64,000 bases of DNA from the NCBI GenBank assembly GCA_948099385.1, contig CANUEZ040000156.1:2976001-3040000 (forward strand), given 5' to 3'. The position numbers and the translations under genes are program-made. The stretch's first letter is position 1. Each line of letters begins with the position of its first letter. Shown one piece after another: positions 24,590 through 36,290 of this stretch. Under the pieces are notes generated by a model, which worked only from the letters and a program-made list of their open reading frames with translations, did not search any database and was not told the DNA's origin. This DNA comes from Fasciola hepatica. Lineage: Eukaryota; Platyhelminthes; Trematoda; Plagiorchiida; Fasciolidae.

Positions 24590-27500
24590 TAAACGGACGT
24601 GGAGGGGTGTATGAGGTATCTGAAAGAAGTAGCGCCTCTGAGTTGGTGGACTGCCCCTGGGGTATTTTCTATCTCTTTGATCTCCATTATCCACCCAACT
24701 CTCGCCTGTGGCTCCACGATGCTGAGGCATGCATTAGCGGCCACACCCCGACAAACCGCGTGACAGGTGAGCCAAACCAGGTGGAGGGTAACCAAGACCT
24801 AAAAACCTCGGTAGACGGCGCACAGCATATGAAGACGGAAACTCCTTGATAAGCGGACGAGACCTGTTGGATCCAGTTACCGGGGAAATCCGTCCAATCA
24901 ACAAGGTTGCATGGACCCTTGGGTCCGCGTGACCTCTACCGAATGGCGAACGAGTTCCTAAAGAGAAGCACCAGTAACCATGCACCAAGATCAGTAGGAC
25001 GCGTTGGGAATCCCGGATTGGTATACCACCATCCAAAAGCCGCCCGATCGACCACCGGCTCCCAACACAAAAACTTCCTATTGCCTGGCAGGTAGCACTT
25101 TGCTATGCACAGGCTAGAGGCGTAACCTCGGACAAAAGCCGGGTGGCGCCGGAGACGCCACTTCGCGCACTATTCCCAAGTCTCTTCATGGATTTCCCCC
25201 TATACTTAGCTTTGATTATGCTACAGCGTCCCCGGTAAGCGACGCGCCCTGTGCTTCCCCAGTGGCCGGGCTGACCCAAACTCCGGCTGGGAACCTAAAC
25301 CTGAACACAAGATCACGAGTCCACGCGGCCTGCTGGAACGTGAGAACCCTTCTAGATGCGGGTAGCCAGTGCACTACCATGCGCACACTCTACGACTACG
25401 AAATTGACGCAGCTTGTCTGTCCGAAGTACATCTACCCAACTCCGGCAGCCGACGTATTCAAGTCCCTCAAACGGACGCATCCTACTGGATGTACCACAG
25501 TGGGCCAGTTGACAATTATGGGCTTCGTGGAGTTGCGATCGCAATGAACAGTCGAGCACATAACGCCTTGATCTCTTGGAAAGCAGCTTCTCCAAGAATT
25601 GTTCTGGCGCGGTTCAGAAGTGCCCTGTTCAACGTGTCTGATAACAGTCTACGCCTCAACGCTACATGTTGAACTAACCACTAAAGATGTCTTTCCCAAT
25701 GAACTTCAAAGTCCAGTCAGCCTGGATCCCAGGAACAATATGCTGCTAACTGCAGGAGATTGGAACGCTCGCACGGGACCAGCAGATGAGTATACTCATC
25801 GTGTACTGGGGGGAATTAGACCTCGGCCAGCGACTGCCTGGTCACGTTTGCAGACCACAATCGACTGGTCGTCACCAATGCCCGCTTCCAGCATCTCAAA
25901 AGGCACTTGATAACCTGATACATCAACGAAGGAAGGGCAGCGCACCAAGTCGACTACATCTTGGCGGCTCCCGTTTGGCATCATCTGTCGAGAACTGTCG
26001 GGAATATCGGGGCGGCGTAACGGGAAGAGCCAACGGTACCGACCACACACTGGTACGCGCTTGTTTCAAGCTTCACCTTTCAGTACGGCAAAAACCTGGC
26101 CCTCACTGCAGAGTAGATACTTCTAAGCGAACAATCCCGGACAACGCTCAGGCCCTGTCAAATGCGACCTCATTCAGACTAACTGCGATCGACGAGGACG
26201 GTAGCATAGATGGGCAATAGACGGGGCCAAAAGTACCCATCGCCAGCACCTCCCTTGAACAGCTAGGCAAGACAAAGTGGCACGGAAAATATCGGATCTC
26301 CACAGAAACCCTGAACCGCTGCGCTAACGCTGCGGACGAGAAACTCCGTAAGTCCCCTGATTACCACAACCTTCGCCACGAAGCTACACGCTGAGCGGGG
26401 AGCGATCGTAAACGACGTCGGTTGGGAATTGCAGGCCGCATGGGAACAGCAGCCGCTGTTGGAGACCTCGAGAAGCTTTTCCCACTCATGCGTTCCTCTT
26501 CGGGGAAGGCGCAACCTCCAACTCCCACGCTACGCGACGATGGGAGCCACCTCATATCGGGCTGCGACCAGAAGTTTCGAGGATGGTGTAACGACCAAAA
26601 TGGTCAAGTCCTGGTTTCGGTGAAGCCTGACCAACGATTCGATGATTGATTCACCGAATTATAAGCTTCGCTCATACTGGATATCACCCTGGAGCCTCAA
26701 AGCAACGCGTAGCCCAAATAAATGCAGAACCCAAATCAAGAACACGGTTGCTCTGCAAATTCTACGGCACTACTAGCGAGTAAAAATATAAGTATAAACA
26801 CGATCATACCGTTGACCGTGAGCCTCAGTCACTATCCAGCCAAAAAGGTAGTCAAAAATAGGAAAACTTCTGTGAAAAAGGGAACAGATGGCCAAAATTA
26901 GTAAATGGTAAATACTTGTCCTGAAGTCCAAACAAACAGAACAAGTTCTCCACGCTTAATCAGGCCCAAAGAACAATTTCCTGAGTGCGGCAGCCAAAAA
27001 TCAGCGTAAAAAAGCTGAACTTCTACAATCAGTCGACGTGAGCGAGAAAATGAAATCGAGGAGTAATGAAGCAAAACTGTGTTGAATCGGTGCATCTCAC
27101 TACCGTACCAACTGTCCTCAAAGTAATCTCAGTAAGAAAGCACAACCAATAAAAGAAAAAGTAAATGCACCAGGGGTAGATTAATTGTCGACCACAAAAC
27201 AGTATCTGCATGAAGTAGGCTAGAGAAGGCAGTCCAACGTTGGTCATAGAGTATAGGGATGTGAGCAGAAGAGGAATTTTTCAATTAACATGGACATTAC
27301 AGATGGGTCTAACGCTTCAGTCAGCTGTCCATCCGCTCTTCCTTTTAATCCGTCTGTATAACGACACCAAGCGATATAGATAATATTCAATCAACCTCGA
27401 ACCTCCTAACGAATTGGAAATCGTCTCCGCAGCTCAAACAATGAAACACAAGGAGTCACCGGAGGAGGACGACATACCATCTGAGATCTTCAAGTCCTTT

Positions 27501-28860
27501 TAGACCCACTTAGTACGCTTTTCAGCCGTATCTGGCACGCCGAAAATTTTCCAAAGACTGGTCAACCTCTACCCTACACCCTATAACAAAAAAGGGCGAC
27601 AAGATTATCTGAGCGAACTACAGGGGTATCAGCCTCATTGATGAAGCGGCTAAGCTCTCTGCAACCATTCTGCTAAATCACTTTGTTGCTGTTCGGGGAG
27701 CAGGAACACGCTTCAACCAGTGTGTTTTTCGTCGAGAAAGAAGCTGTTGACCAGATTTTCACGATTCGCAGAACCCTAGAGTATCGCTATAAGTTCCAAC
27801 AACCCACCACAGCGTGCTTCATTGACTTTCGGTCAGCACTCGCTTTCATTGGCAGACAGTCACCTTAGAGCATACTACCGATCGACGGAATGCCCGAAAG
27901 ATGCATCAGATTGAAAGGATCTTACCACTCTATCACCAGTCCTATTTAACTACGATATTGACTGAATAACTCATCGCGCTCTCAACGACTTCTGAGGAAT
28001 GCAATTTGGCCACGACTCCAGGGTTACAGATCTCGAATTCGCCCAAGACAGTCATTCTAGGAGAGAACCTCGGAACTCCGCAGTCGGTTCTTGACCGTAG
28101 TGCGTGTGAAGATAAGGTTTTCGGTCTGGAGATAAACAGTACAAAAACGAAAATCGTTACGACTTCGCCACGCTTAACACACTCTACACGCGTCAGTGGC
28201 GAAAATCTGGAACAGGTGCACCACTTTAGGTACCTAGGTTCTACTATCCAACCAAACGGTCAGGCCAAGGACGAGGTTAGGCTTCGTGTAGACTGCTCTA
28301 GGACAGCGTTCCTACAGTTTCGCAAATCACTGTGGTCTCACAGCGAAGCGAGCCTCCTCAAGAAGCTGCGCACTTATCGAGCTGCCGTCCGCCCAGTTTG
28401 CATTCGAAACTTGGCCACTGAGAGCAGACGATACAAAAAGGTTGGAAAGCTTTGACCACTGGTGCCTCCGCTACACAGCCAAAATCAAGTGATATGATCG
28501 CGTCACAAACTCTAATGTGCGTCAACACTGCGAATACAAAACGACTTTCTTCTTTCCTCTGACGAAGTCGCCTAAAGTGGTCTGGTCATGCCCTACGACG
28601 ACCCAAAAACGGAATCTACGAAGAGGAGCCTATTGCCATCACCCTGCTTAGACTGGAAATGTCGCCTTGGTGACCAACTGAAGACGTGGGTTAGCACCAC
28701 TCAGTCAGACATGGATCGCCTAGATCTTCAGTCGGTCTTCGGAGTATGCGACTGGTGCAACAACTAAATTTCACAGTGTGTAGACCTCGCCGCAGATCGG
28801 AACGCGCGGACAGCTACTATCATACAGATCCAAGATGCCGGCCTATCCTGTCGCAGAAAA
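24590..28860 (+). pseudogene. LINE B copy 2 (RTE-like), nearly full length but degenerate and interrupted
   Basis: The 5' leader (24590-25290) contains 'tggagggtaaccaagacct' and 'ggcgcacagcat' blocks. The endonuclease follows: HAACWNVRTLLDAGS, then DYEIDAACLSEVHLP with the catalytic Glu, NYGLRGVAIAMN and GDWNARTGP. The linker (26100-26640) includes AAAVGDLEKLFPLM. A block of about 680 bp (26690-27370) with no LINE resemblance interrupts it. The reverse transcriptase resumes with PEEDDIPSEIFKS, VDQIFTIRRTLEYRYKFQQP then TTACFIDFRSALAF, and EINSTKTKIVTT, YLGSTIQPNGQAKDEVRLRV. The catalytic Tyr-Ala-Asp-Asp block near 28030 reads E-F-A-Q-D and changes frame, so it is inactive. The C-terminal LESFDHWCLRY block lies at 28440-28480. 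Many stops occur. Confidence 0.85.
26690..27370. other. Unidentified insert inside LINE B copy 2
   Basis: LINE B similarity breaks after 'gattgattcaccgaattataa' (about 26660) and resumes at 'cctcctaacgaattggaaatc' (about 27405). The sequence between is AT-richer than the LINE, has only short frames, and matches nothing else in the window. Confidence 0.5.
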
Positions 28861-29514
28861 GTAAAAGTAAGCGGAATTGGAATTGGAATAACTGAAGTTT
28901 CTTCCGACGGTGCGAGAAATATTCACACACCATTAGACAGCCATCGTCCGAGAAAGACTTACTAGCCCCCAGTTCAAAGAACGCTGCCAGACCACGTTCA
29001 GATTCCTCCATTTGGTGAATGAGGCAAACGACTGGATTTAAGGGCGAATCGATAACTACTGTGCCAACAAACACAAGGTAAACAACCAAGTCCCACATGA
29101 AAAATTTGACAAAAGCACCCACGAGGCAACTTCGGTCGCATTTCCGTGCTTGGACAAGCAACAGTGTCTTGTGGATAAGACTGCCGAGTCGAGCCTACTG
29201 TCCAATGTTTTCATAGAACCCTTCCTACAATGCAGACAGCCGCCAAGTGTTACTCGCCTAGAAACCTCGGACCCCATCTATGTAAAAATATTTCTGAATT
29301 AATCCTCTCCAGTTTGAGATCGATACACGACGCCACGAACGTTCTCGACTCATAAAATTTGTCTGATGTTAGGAATCTACTAAAAATAGGACTCATATCA
29401 AAAACATACTTCAAGCCCACCATTTGGCTGCCTCCACCTTTCGCCATGTATCGGATAGTGCAAGACACCTCCATAGCCAATACTTGACATCCTCAAAATA
29501 GATACCTTTAGTTG
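28861..29514. other. Intron sequence, no element recognised
   Basis: Short minus-strand frames of 70-113 codons overlap each other without a recognisable motif. Confidence 0.45.
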
Positions 29515-29768
29515 CATTTCTGCACACGAGTGCAGTGGAAGAGGCATACCCCAAAGCCCCGAGAGCCCGCTGCACCATTAGCGATAACTGATCATCTGGC
29601 CCTGAAACTTGTAGATAGAACCACATAAAGTGGCAATGTGTCAAGTGTGATAACGAGTGGGGTGGAGGTGGATTACCGTCTACCACCAAAGTGACCGAAG
29701 GTGGCGGGATTGAAACCTCTGACCTCGGAGATGAAGTCTACGCTCTAAACCAATTGACCATCACCGGC
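29515..29768 (-). mobile_element. SINE copy E, most complete copy
   Basis: On the minus strand the element starts gccggtgatggtcaattgg followed by tttagagcg, an A-box-like tRNA start, and has a B-box-like ggtttcaatccc about 40 bases later. Then follow the body (ctttatgtggttct, gttatcgctaatggtgcag) and the tail (actgcactcgtgtgcag). The length is about 254 bp. The head, body and tail in one unit define the family. Confidence 0.82.
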
Positions 29769-30302
29769 TGCAATGAATGCAAGACCCCGCTTCTGAGATC
29801 ACACTCTGTTCCCTAGATACAACCTCAATGTCTCGCTTCACACTATGTATCATGTAATTCTGCGTCTAACGCGCGTGGTTAGGCTGGTGTCAGAATCTCT
29901 TTGAGCAGATGAAAATAGACCCCGACCAGCTGTGCCGTGTCCAGTTCGAATGGAAAATTCTGTGAGCATTACCGAGTTAAAAACGATTTTTCACGGTTGT
30001 TTTATCATATCTGTGTAAAGCTGCAGGCCTTCTGGTGCCAAAGAAGTCTACCGGCATTCACAGAAGACAAAGAGCAAAAGTACAGCAACAAACTTTGTCG
30101 AACGCACGGACTATCAAAATGGCCAGCGATTTTCAGCGTCGTTAATCGGATCTCTCGCTATTTTGCGTGTCCCCTCCCCTCCTAAGCTCTGAGGAGTCTT
30201 TCCAGACAACTTCGATCACATTTGTACAGTCTGGCATATCAAACGCAAACTTGGACAAAGGGCTTGGATTCAATGCTAACTGCATGGAAGCCCCACTTAC
30301 CG

Positions 30303-30303
<1 letters not shown>
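29769..30303. other. Intron sequence, no element recognised
   Basis: No recognisable motif on either strand; a plus-strand frame of 82 codons at 29937-30185 is not assignable. Confidence 0.45.

Positions 30304-30344
<41 letters not shown>
30304..30344. repeat. (TA)20 microsatellite
   Basis: Perfect TA run of about 41 bases directly before LINE K. Confidence 0.97.
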
Positions 30345-30379
30345 CATAATCTTAACAACTGGTGAAAAGGGCAAGAGGT

Positions 30380-31415
30380 ACTCTTCTGTCTGATGATATT
30401 TTGCATTTACGGAGCACAACGCGTGTAAGCCCCTAAGATACAAATTAGGGCAAATTAAGAACTCGAAAAAATCTAATGGACCGGATGGCGTATCTCCGGT
30501 TTTATCCGGGTTATCCAATCGGTGTTCGCGACAGAACAACATCCCTGACTGTGAAAGAGTGGCTCTGACTACACCCATACCAAAAGGCACCCCAGATTCT
30601 GGCTTATAGCTTGCGCACCCGTTGTTCTAAAGCTATTCGAGAAACGTCTGCTGCAAAGGGATGATATCACAACTGAACACATTAGATCCGAACCAGTTTG
30701 CCTATCGCCGTTCATACTCTACTGTGGATGCCCTTGTTTATTTGTCCTATTACATTCCGTCATCCCCAGACGAGAAAAGCAAAGCTATCACAATCTTGCT
30801 TTTAGATTACAGTGACTCTTTCAGGTGTGTGGAAAGAAGAAAGTTAACCTGGAATCTTTCCGCGAGCAGTGCTCAAAATTCTAACATTGCGTTATTATCT
30901 GATTACTTCGATAAACGCCAACAATTTACACGCTATCAAGACAGGGCTTCTTCCGTTGCAAGTTCGGAGTTGGGTGTTCGACAATGTGCCATTTTATCAC
31001 CATTTTTCTTATCTACGTACCTATCTACTATGTCCATTTCCGACGACTCGTTAGTCATTGCATATGCTAAAGATGTACTATTTGGTGTACCCGACGACTC
31101 TATTTTTCCTATTCTGCAGCACGGTGTCTCAAGCATAGTCGAATGGTCTTCGAACCATAACCTGACTGTTAGCTCTTTCAAATATGCTTACTTATTTTTC
31201 TCTCTTCTAAAAAGTGGTAGATACACAAACATTGCAGATTCCACTTTACTTGTGCATATTAACAGAAATGGCATTCTCCAAGCTACGTCAGCAAAGTACC
31301 TTGGAGTGATTCTAACAAAATCTATTATGGTTTGACCATATTTCCGTCGTTCTGTAAAACCTAGGAAGCCATAATTTTGTGCCAAGCCTTGAAAAATTCT
31401 CTATACCAATTCGCA
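30380..31415 (+). pseudogene. LINE K: Jockey-like reverse transcriptase fragment
   Basis: This is a reverse transcriptase piece with KKSNGPDGVSPVL (about 30470-30510), VALTTPIPKG, then a long open frame at 30661-31335. That frame has DPNQFAYRRSYSTVDALVYL (template grip), ITILLLDYSDSFRCV (first catalytic Asp block), LGVRQCAILSPFFLSTYL, AYAKDVLFG where the catalytic Tyr-Ala-Asp-Asp should be, and KYLGVILTKS. The change of Asp-Asp to Lys-Asp would abolish activity. The remaining frame is cut by SINE copy F at 31415. It lacks the endonuclease part. Confidence 0.78.
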
Positions 31416-31598
31416 ATCAGACCCTAAGACTTGGAGTGGTGTAGAACCACATAAGGTCCCAATAGGTCAGGTGTGGTAACCATCCGGACGACAGTGGATT
31501 ACTGTCTATCACCAAAGCAGTCGGTAATGGCGGGGATTTGAACCTAGGACCTCTGAGGTGGTGAGCAAACTCTACATGTCGTTCGACCACCACCGGTA
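31415..31598 (-). mobile_element. SINE copy F with clear tRNA-like promoter boxes
   Basis: On the minus strand: accggtggtggtcgaacgac at the 5' end, then a textbook B-box ggttcaaatcc, then the body 'ttaccacacctgacctattgg' split by nothing, ggaccttatgtggttct and ccaagtcttagggtctg. The 3' tail beyond this is missing, so the copy is truncated at its 3' side where it abuts LINE K. Confidence 0.82.
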
Positions 31599-31689
31599 AA
31601 ATGCTTCCAAATGACCGTACCTCTGCTGCAGCCTCTGCTGAGGAAGCCCTACTCACTGCTTTCTCGTGTCGGAGGTGTTCCCACTAAAG
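31599..31689. other. Short spacer between SINE F and LINE A copy 2
   Basis: Under 100 bases with no assignable content. Confidence 0.4.
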
Positions 31690-34600
31690 TAAGGACGAAA
31701 GCGAATTTCCGGTGCTCTCCACTGGGTTGCCCGACCGATAGTCAGTCTAAGGAAGATAGCTAAACCGTGATTCCAAACCAACCATGGGTGGTATATGAGG
31801 AGTACGGCACCACGCTCACCGGCATCGGTGGTGAACGAGCGTTCTGGGCACCCGGGATATCTGGCCTCATCCGAAGGGCGAGTGGGCTGATGAATCAGTC
31901 ACTGGCTCCTAGAGGTTTCTAGATGAGACGAATGAATCAAGCACTTGGCCACCGGCTCATCTGGACCATTGCTGCTGCCTTGCAGGACGCGCTTAATTGC
32001 GCAGAGGCTAGAAGTGCATCCTCAAAGAGGAATGCCTAGTCTGGACTGGGCGGCCGAGTAGTACTACAGCCCACAACGCAACAACCATAGAAGACAAATA
32101 ATACAATCATTGACGGTCCTTTCTCCCGCACAGGATTGCGCTCTCCCACCGTAAACAAAAACCTACCCTTCTTCACTTCTCTTCTTCGCCGGACCCCACG
32201 GGATCCTCAATCGACCGTATTTGCTGTAGCGCCCGCTTATATTTTCTCTCGCCCTTCTTCGACTAGCTTCTGAGTCTCACCGAACCCATCACCACCGGCT
32301 GATGCCGTCCAACGTCCTTAATGCCCATGCAAACTAGTCACTTTCAACGTGCGAACCCCGATGCGCATAGCATAACAGGAGGATTCAGCTCACACACTTG
32401 AATCAGTGCAGTTCAGTTCAGACAACCATGTACACTCAAATCCGCTGCTATCGATGTGCGTTGCATTCAAGAGACTCGAATTCGACTCACCTCATCGTTT
32501 GAGTGACGCCCCCATCTAATCCTTCCGTGAAGTTTCGCTCACGCCTTTCTGAGGACGCTGAGGCTGTGGCTTTTGGTTATTCTGGCGTTGCTATTGTTCT
32601 TAGTGAAAGAGTTGAGGCGGCGCGGCTAGACTGGATCCCAGTTGACAGTCGTCCGTGTGCAGTGGGACTCAGGGATTCGTGCGAAGTAAGATACCGCCGT
32701 CCCAATAGACGTAATTTGTTTTTCGTTTTGGCGTATGCATCCACTGATGGCATCTCAGATGCAATCAAAGATAGCTTCCATCAAAAGCTCCACGATCTCT
32801 TACGTGAAGCAAACCGGACCGATGTCGTGATTTTTGGGGAATATTTGAATGCTAGATTTGGCCGGCTGCCATCGAACAAGGCGCATTTTGGAGGCCCTTT
32901 TGGGCTAGATTCCTGTCGCTCGGAAAGCGGGGGACGGATTTTGACCCTATGCTCAGACTATCCCTTGTCCCTCGCCAGTACGAACCCCAGACGTTCTAAT
33001 TGCCGGTATGTCACGTGGCGTCTGCCCTCTTCGAGTTAACAATCGACCCAGATCGACCACATCGTTATAAGCCACAAATGGCGGAGTGGCATACACGACT
33101 GTCGCTCGTACTGTAGCACCCCCTTGATTCCGATCACGCATTAGTTTGCACTAAGCTGTCTGTGCGCTTCCATAGACGCTCCAAATGCATGCTGAGACGA
33201 CGGCTAGATTGCGATCAACTGTCCGATCTATCCCGTCTATCTGTCTTCTAAAACGCGCCAGCTGAGAAGCTATCTGTAACCCCGCGTGATAACATAAACC
33301 AGCACTTGTTGCTTATCAAAAATGCTTTGCATTCCGCTGATCTAGTAAGTTGTGGCCTGTCTCGTCGTGCCCCGAGACCTTGGATTTCTACTGACTCTCT
33401 GCACCTTCTCGACGCATGCCAGTCGATCCCGGCCGGAAGTGGGGATAACAAAGCACGACGCGCAGTGAGACGTGCACTTAATGCGAGTCTTCGTGGGAAC
33501 CGTGAAATCTGGTGGTCGCAACGTGCATTAGATATGGAACGAGCAGCCACCATGGGAAGTTCTCGACAGATATACCCACCGTGGCTGAGATACGGGCCTT
33601 AGGATGTCACAAGGCGCCGGTATCTGATGGACCGCTTTAGCCCATTTTAAAGATGTTGGAGTGCAGCACATTAGAGAACTTTATATTTTGTTCTCAAAAG
33701 TTCGGACTTCCGAGCAGGTTCCCACCTTCATGGAGGGAGTCGATTGTTGCCCCCATCTTTAAGAAGGGCTTGCGCAGTGACTGCGCCAACCACAATGGCG
33801 TCAAAGCTGCTTGCGCTTGTCATACTTCACAGGTTGCACCAAACACGCGAGGAGCAAGTTGGACTTTGTGTCCGCTCGGTGCATCAATCAAATATTCACC
33901 CTCCGGTAGATGCTACAGCATCGTCACACTTTCCAAAGACCAACGATGATCGTGTTCTTGAACACTCGCGCGGCCTTCGACTCTATCGATAGGACTGTGC
34001 CATGGAATTGTTTGTCGAGAAATGGAGTACTTGAGAAGCATGCGTCAATCTTCAAAGAACTGTATCGTCACACCTTAGGTCCGGGAGTTAGGGTCACCGG
34101 TCAGTTTTCATACCCTTTTGTCGTCTCCAGTGGAGTACGACAAGGTTGTCCTGTATCACCATTTCTTTTCAACTTTGCCAGAGAGAATGTTCTACGGAAT
34201 GCTTCGTCTGGCCTTCAAAACGGTGGAATTGAACTCCCGCTAGGGAACAAAGATTTTGACTTGAAATATGTTGATGATATCACCTTGATGAAAGGCAATT
34301 CACAGGCAGTTTGGCAAGCTCTGGACAGCTTGGCGATTGAGGTATCGAGATATGGTATGCACTTTGCGCCTTCCAAGTGCAAAGTGTTTTTGTAACATTG
34401 GCAGGAGCTTGTGCCTGTACTCACACTTTGTGGTGATTAGCTTGAGTTAATAGACAGCTTTGTTCACCAAGGGAGCTTGATAAGAGCTGGAGGTGGCGTT
34501 GGGGAGTAGATCAGCTCACGAATAGCGAGAGCTAGAGCTGCTTTCGCATACATGCGACACCTGTGGCGTCGCCGTGACATCCGGCTCTCCCTTAAGGGAT

Positions 34601-35275
34601 GGCGTGTACGTTGCTGCCGTTCGTAGTGTTCTGCTCTAAGGCTGCCAGACCCGGTCACTTCGCGTCGAGGTCGCTCAGTGTCTTTCTGTTTTCGACAACC
34701 GATGTTTCTGAAGTACTGCTGAGTAATGACGAGGTACGCCGTTGTGTTAGGCACTGATAGCCACCCTCTTAACGAAGTGATCGCTCTACACCGCATTCGG
34801 TGGCTCGGTTGTGTTTTGCGAATGCTTGCCTATCGTCTACCTTACCGTGCTCTATTCGCTCGGGCTGAGCAAGGCTGAGAGATGTAACGCGGTGGTCAGG
34901 ACACGACTTGGCCTAGAGGTATGACGAAACTAGCGTCAGCATTAGCTTTGGTTGGTGTTTCCCGCCTCCTTGATTAGGGCCCAGGGAACGAGGATTCTCG
35001 TTGGTTAAAGAAGTTGAGGAACATGGCTCAGAGTGGAAGTCAGTGGCACGAATTCTGTGCGGTTTGTCTGTCAAACACTCGTAGCTCACAATCACTAAAG
35101 TTATTCCGACAAACAAATCGGCAAAAAACATCAAAATGTGTACAGTGAAGAGCAAAGATATTACTTTTCTACTGTTTCTTTTATTGCGCTCTACTTCGCC
35201 TCGCCTATTTTCGTGATTGTCTTGCTGCGTTGGCACCATGTCTCGCTTTAAACCGGTGTAAATATATATCTCTCA
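31690..35275 (+). pseudogene. LINE A copy 2: about 3.6 kb, near full-length RTE-like element, degenerate
   Basis: The 5' leader (31690-32400) has the blocks 'accggcatcggtggtgaacg' and 'gggcacccgggatatctgg'. The endonuclease frame 32503-33039 has LDWIPVDSRPCAVGLRDS, FVLAYASTDGISDAI and VVIFGEYLNARFG (a GDxNA block with Asp to Glu). The linker LLDACQSIPAGSGDNKARR is at 33405. The reverse transcriptase frame 33910-34395 has FLNTRAAFDSIDR (Asn where the first catalytic Asp is expected), SGVRQGCPVSPFLFNFA and KYVDDITLM with an intact YVDD at residues 120-123, then FAPSKCKVF. The C-terminal block is broken by stops (34540-34930). The 3' end, near 'aaaccggtgtaaatata', aligns with the end of copies 1 and 4. 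Confidence 0.87.
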
Positions 35276-35345
35276 CAGTGCAGTGGGCCCTTGTGACTAT
35301 AGGGTACACGCCTTTCACTACATAATGCGCATGTAATGAAAAATC
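35276..35345 (+). mobile_element. SINE-type 3' tail directly after LINE A copy 2 (copy G)
   Basis: The 70 bases 'cagtgcagtgggcc' to 'ataatgcgcatgtaatg' match the last part of the SINE family. There is no SINE body before it: the tail follows the LINE A 3' end at once. Confidence 0.65.
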
Positions 35346-35599
35346 AAAATCAAAGCGCTATGGTACAAAATTAGCAGCCGGAGGAAAAATGAATTCATCG
35401 TAGATAAGACTAAACGCGGGTGTAGGTTTGGATGCTTCAGTTAGTTTGAAAAATGAACTACTAGCTGATTATCATTCGGGCGTGAAACATCAACTAAGCA
35501 CCAATCAGGGGAAGGTAGGACAGATCTTTAGTGAGCACTCCAGATACATTAACCACCAATGAGGACTTTAAAAGCATGTTGTGACAAAACTCGCCTTTG
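35346..35599. other. Unassigned intron stretch
   Basis: No recognised motif. Confidence 0.4.
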
Positions 35600-36290
35600 A
35601 GACATCTCGCTACCCTGTGATAAAATCGAGATGGTGCGAATTCGGAGTATGATCATACTAAGTAGAAGTCGCCTACTAGGAGACCTGACTGAGAAGTTCA
35701 AACAACTCGACAAGTTTTTCGATATGAGTAGTGTGGAATTGTGTCTGGATGAGAGAACGAAATTTCCCCGGAAGCACACGACCGATCTTGCGATTATTGC
35801 CGCTCATCAGATATGCGTATCCGGTACTCTTCCGCCCAATAATCCTCATACTTGAGCATCCCACAGTTAGTTTACAGCTGTAATCTCATTTGAATCGAAT
35901 GCAGCGTGCATGGACGGGGAGTCCATTTTTAGAATCACACGGCGATTCTTCCAAAGTTAATTCGTCGGTTAACACGTGTGATTCTAAAAACGGACTCCCC
36001 GTTCATGCACACTCCATTCGATTCAAATGAGGTTGCAGCTGTAAACTCGACAGGTTAACTGAAATCCACAGGCCGTTACTAGTAGATGATGAAACCCGAG
36101 GCCATCAGAAGCCCTCGAATACATTTCTTCTCTCCTCGCGTAACGAACCACTGGAACAAACTACAACCAAAGATGACGGCAGCAAGTAGTGTCGTCATGT
36201 TTAAACGTTGGCTGGATAACTGCTGGGACTAGGTTTTCCCGGATCACAACTAGCCAAATGAATATTCCACCTGTCTAGGACGATAAATCT
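35600..36290 (+). pseudogene. LINE J: CR1/Jockey-like C-terminal tail, split by a hairpin element
   Basis: The left part (35631-35855) reads SRLLGDLTEKFKQLDKFF, like the RRLRGDLIExYK block near the C-terminus of CR1-type LINEs. The right part (36118-36235) reads IHFFSPRVTNHWNKLQPKMT then VVMFKRWLDNCWD, the usual 'FFxxRVVxxWNxLP...FKxxLD' ending. The two are separated by the palindromic element at 35869-36047. No reverse transcriptase core is left. Confidence 0.6.
35869..36047. mobile_element. 179-bp hairpin element with 72-bp inverted arms (MITE-like)
   Basis: Bases 35869-35940 and the reverse complement of 35976-36047 align over 72 positions without gaps, with 6 mismatches by my count. The spacer is 35 bases (35941-35975). 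There is no coding capacity. It sits inside LINE J, so it looks like a foldback-type or miniature inverted-repeat element. I could not find a clear target-site duplication. Confidence 0.85.

Noticed and set aside
29700..29768. Possible tRNA genes at the SINE heads (also 3494-3570 and 31530-31598)
   Set aside because: Only A- and B-box similarity remains; the stems do not pair and each is continuous with a shared non-tRNA body, so they are SINE heads.
30303..30590. Minus-strand frame of 95 codons ending in Tyr-Ile repeats
   Set aside because: It is the antisense of LINE K plus the TA microsatellite.
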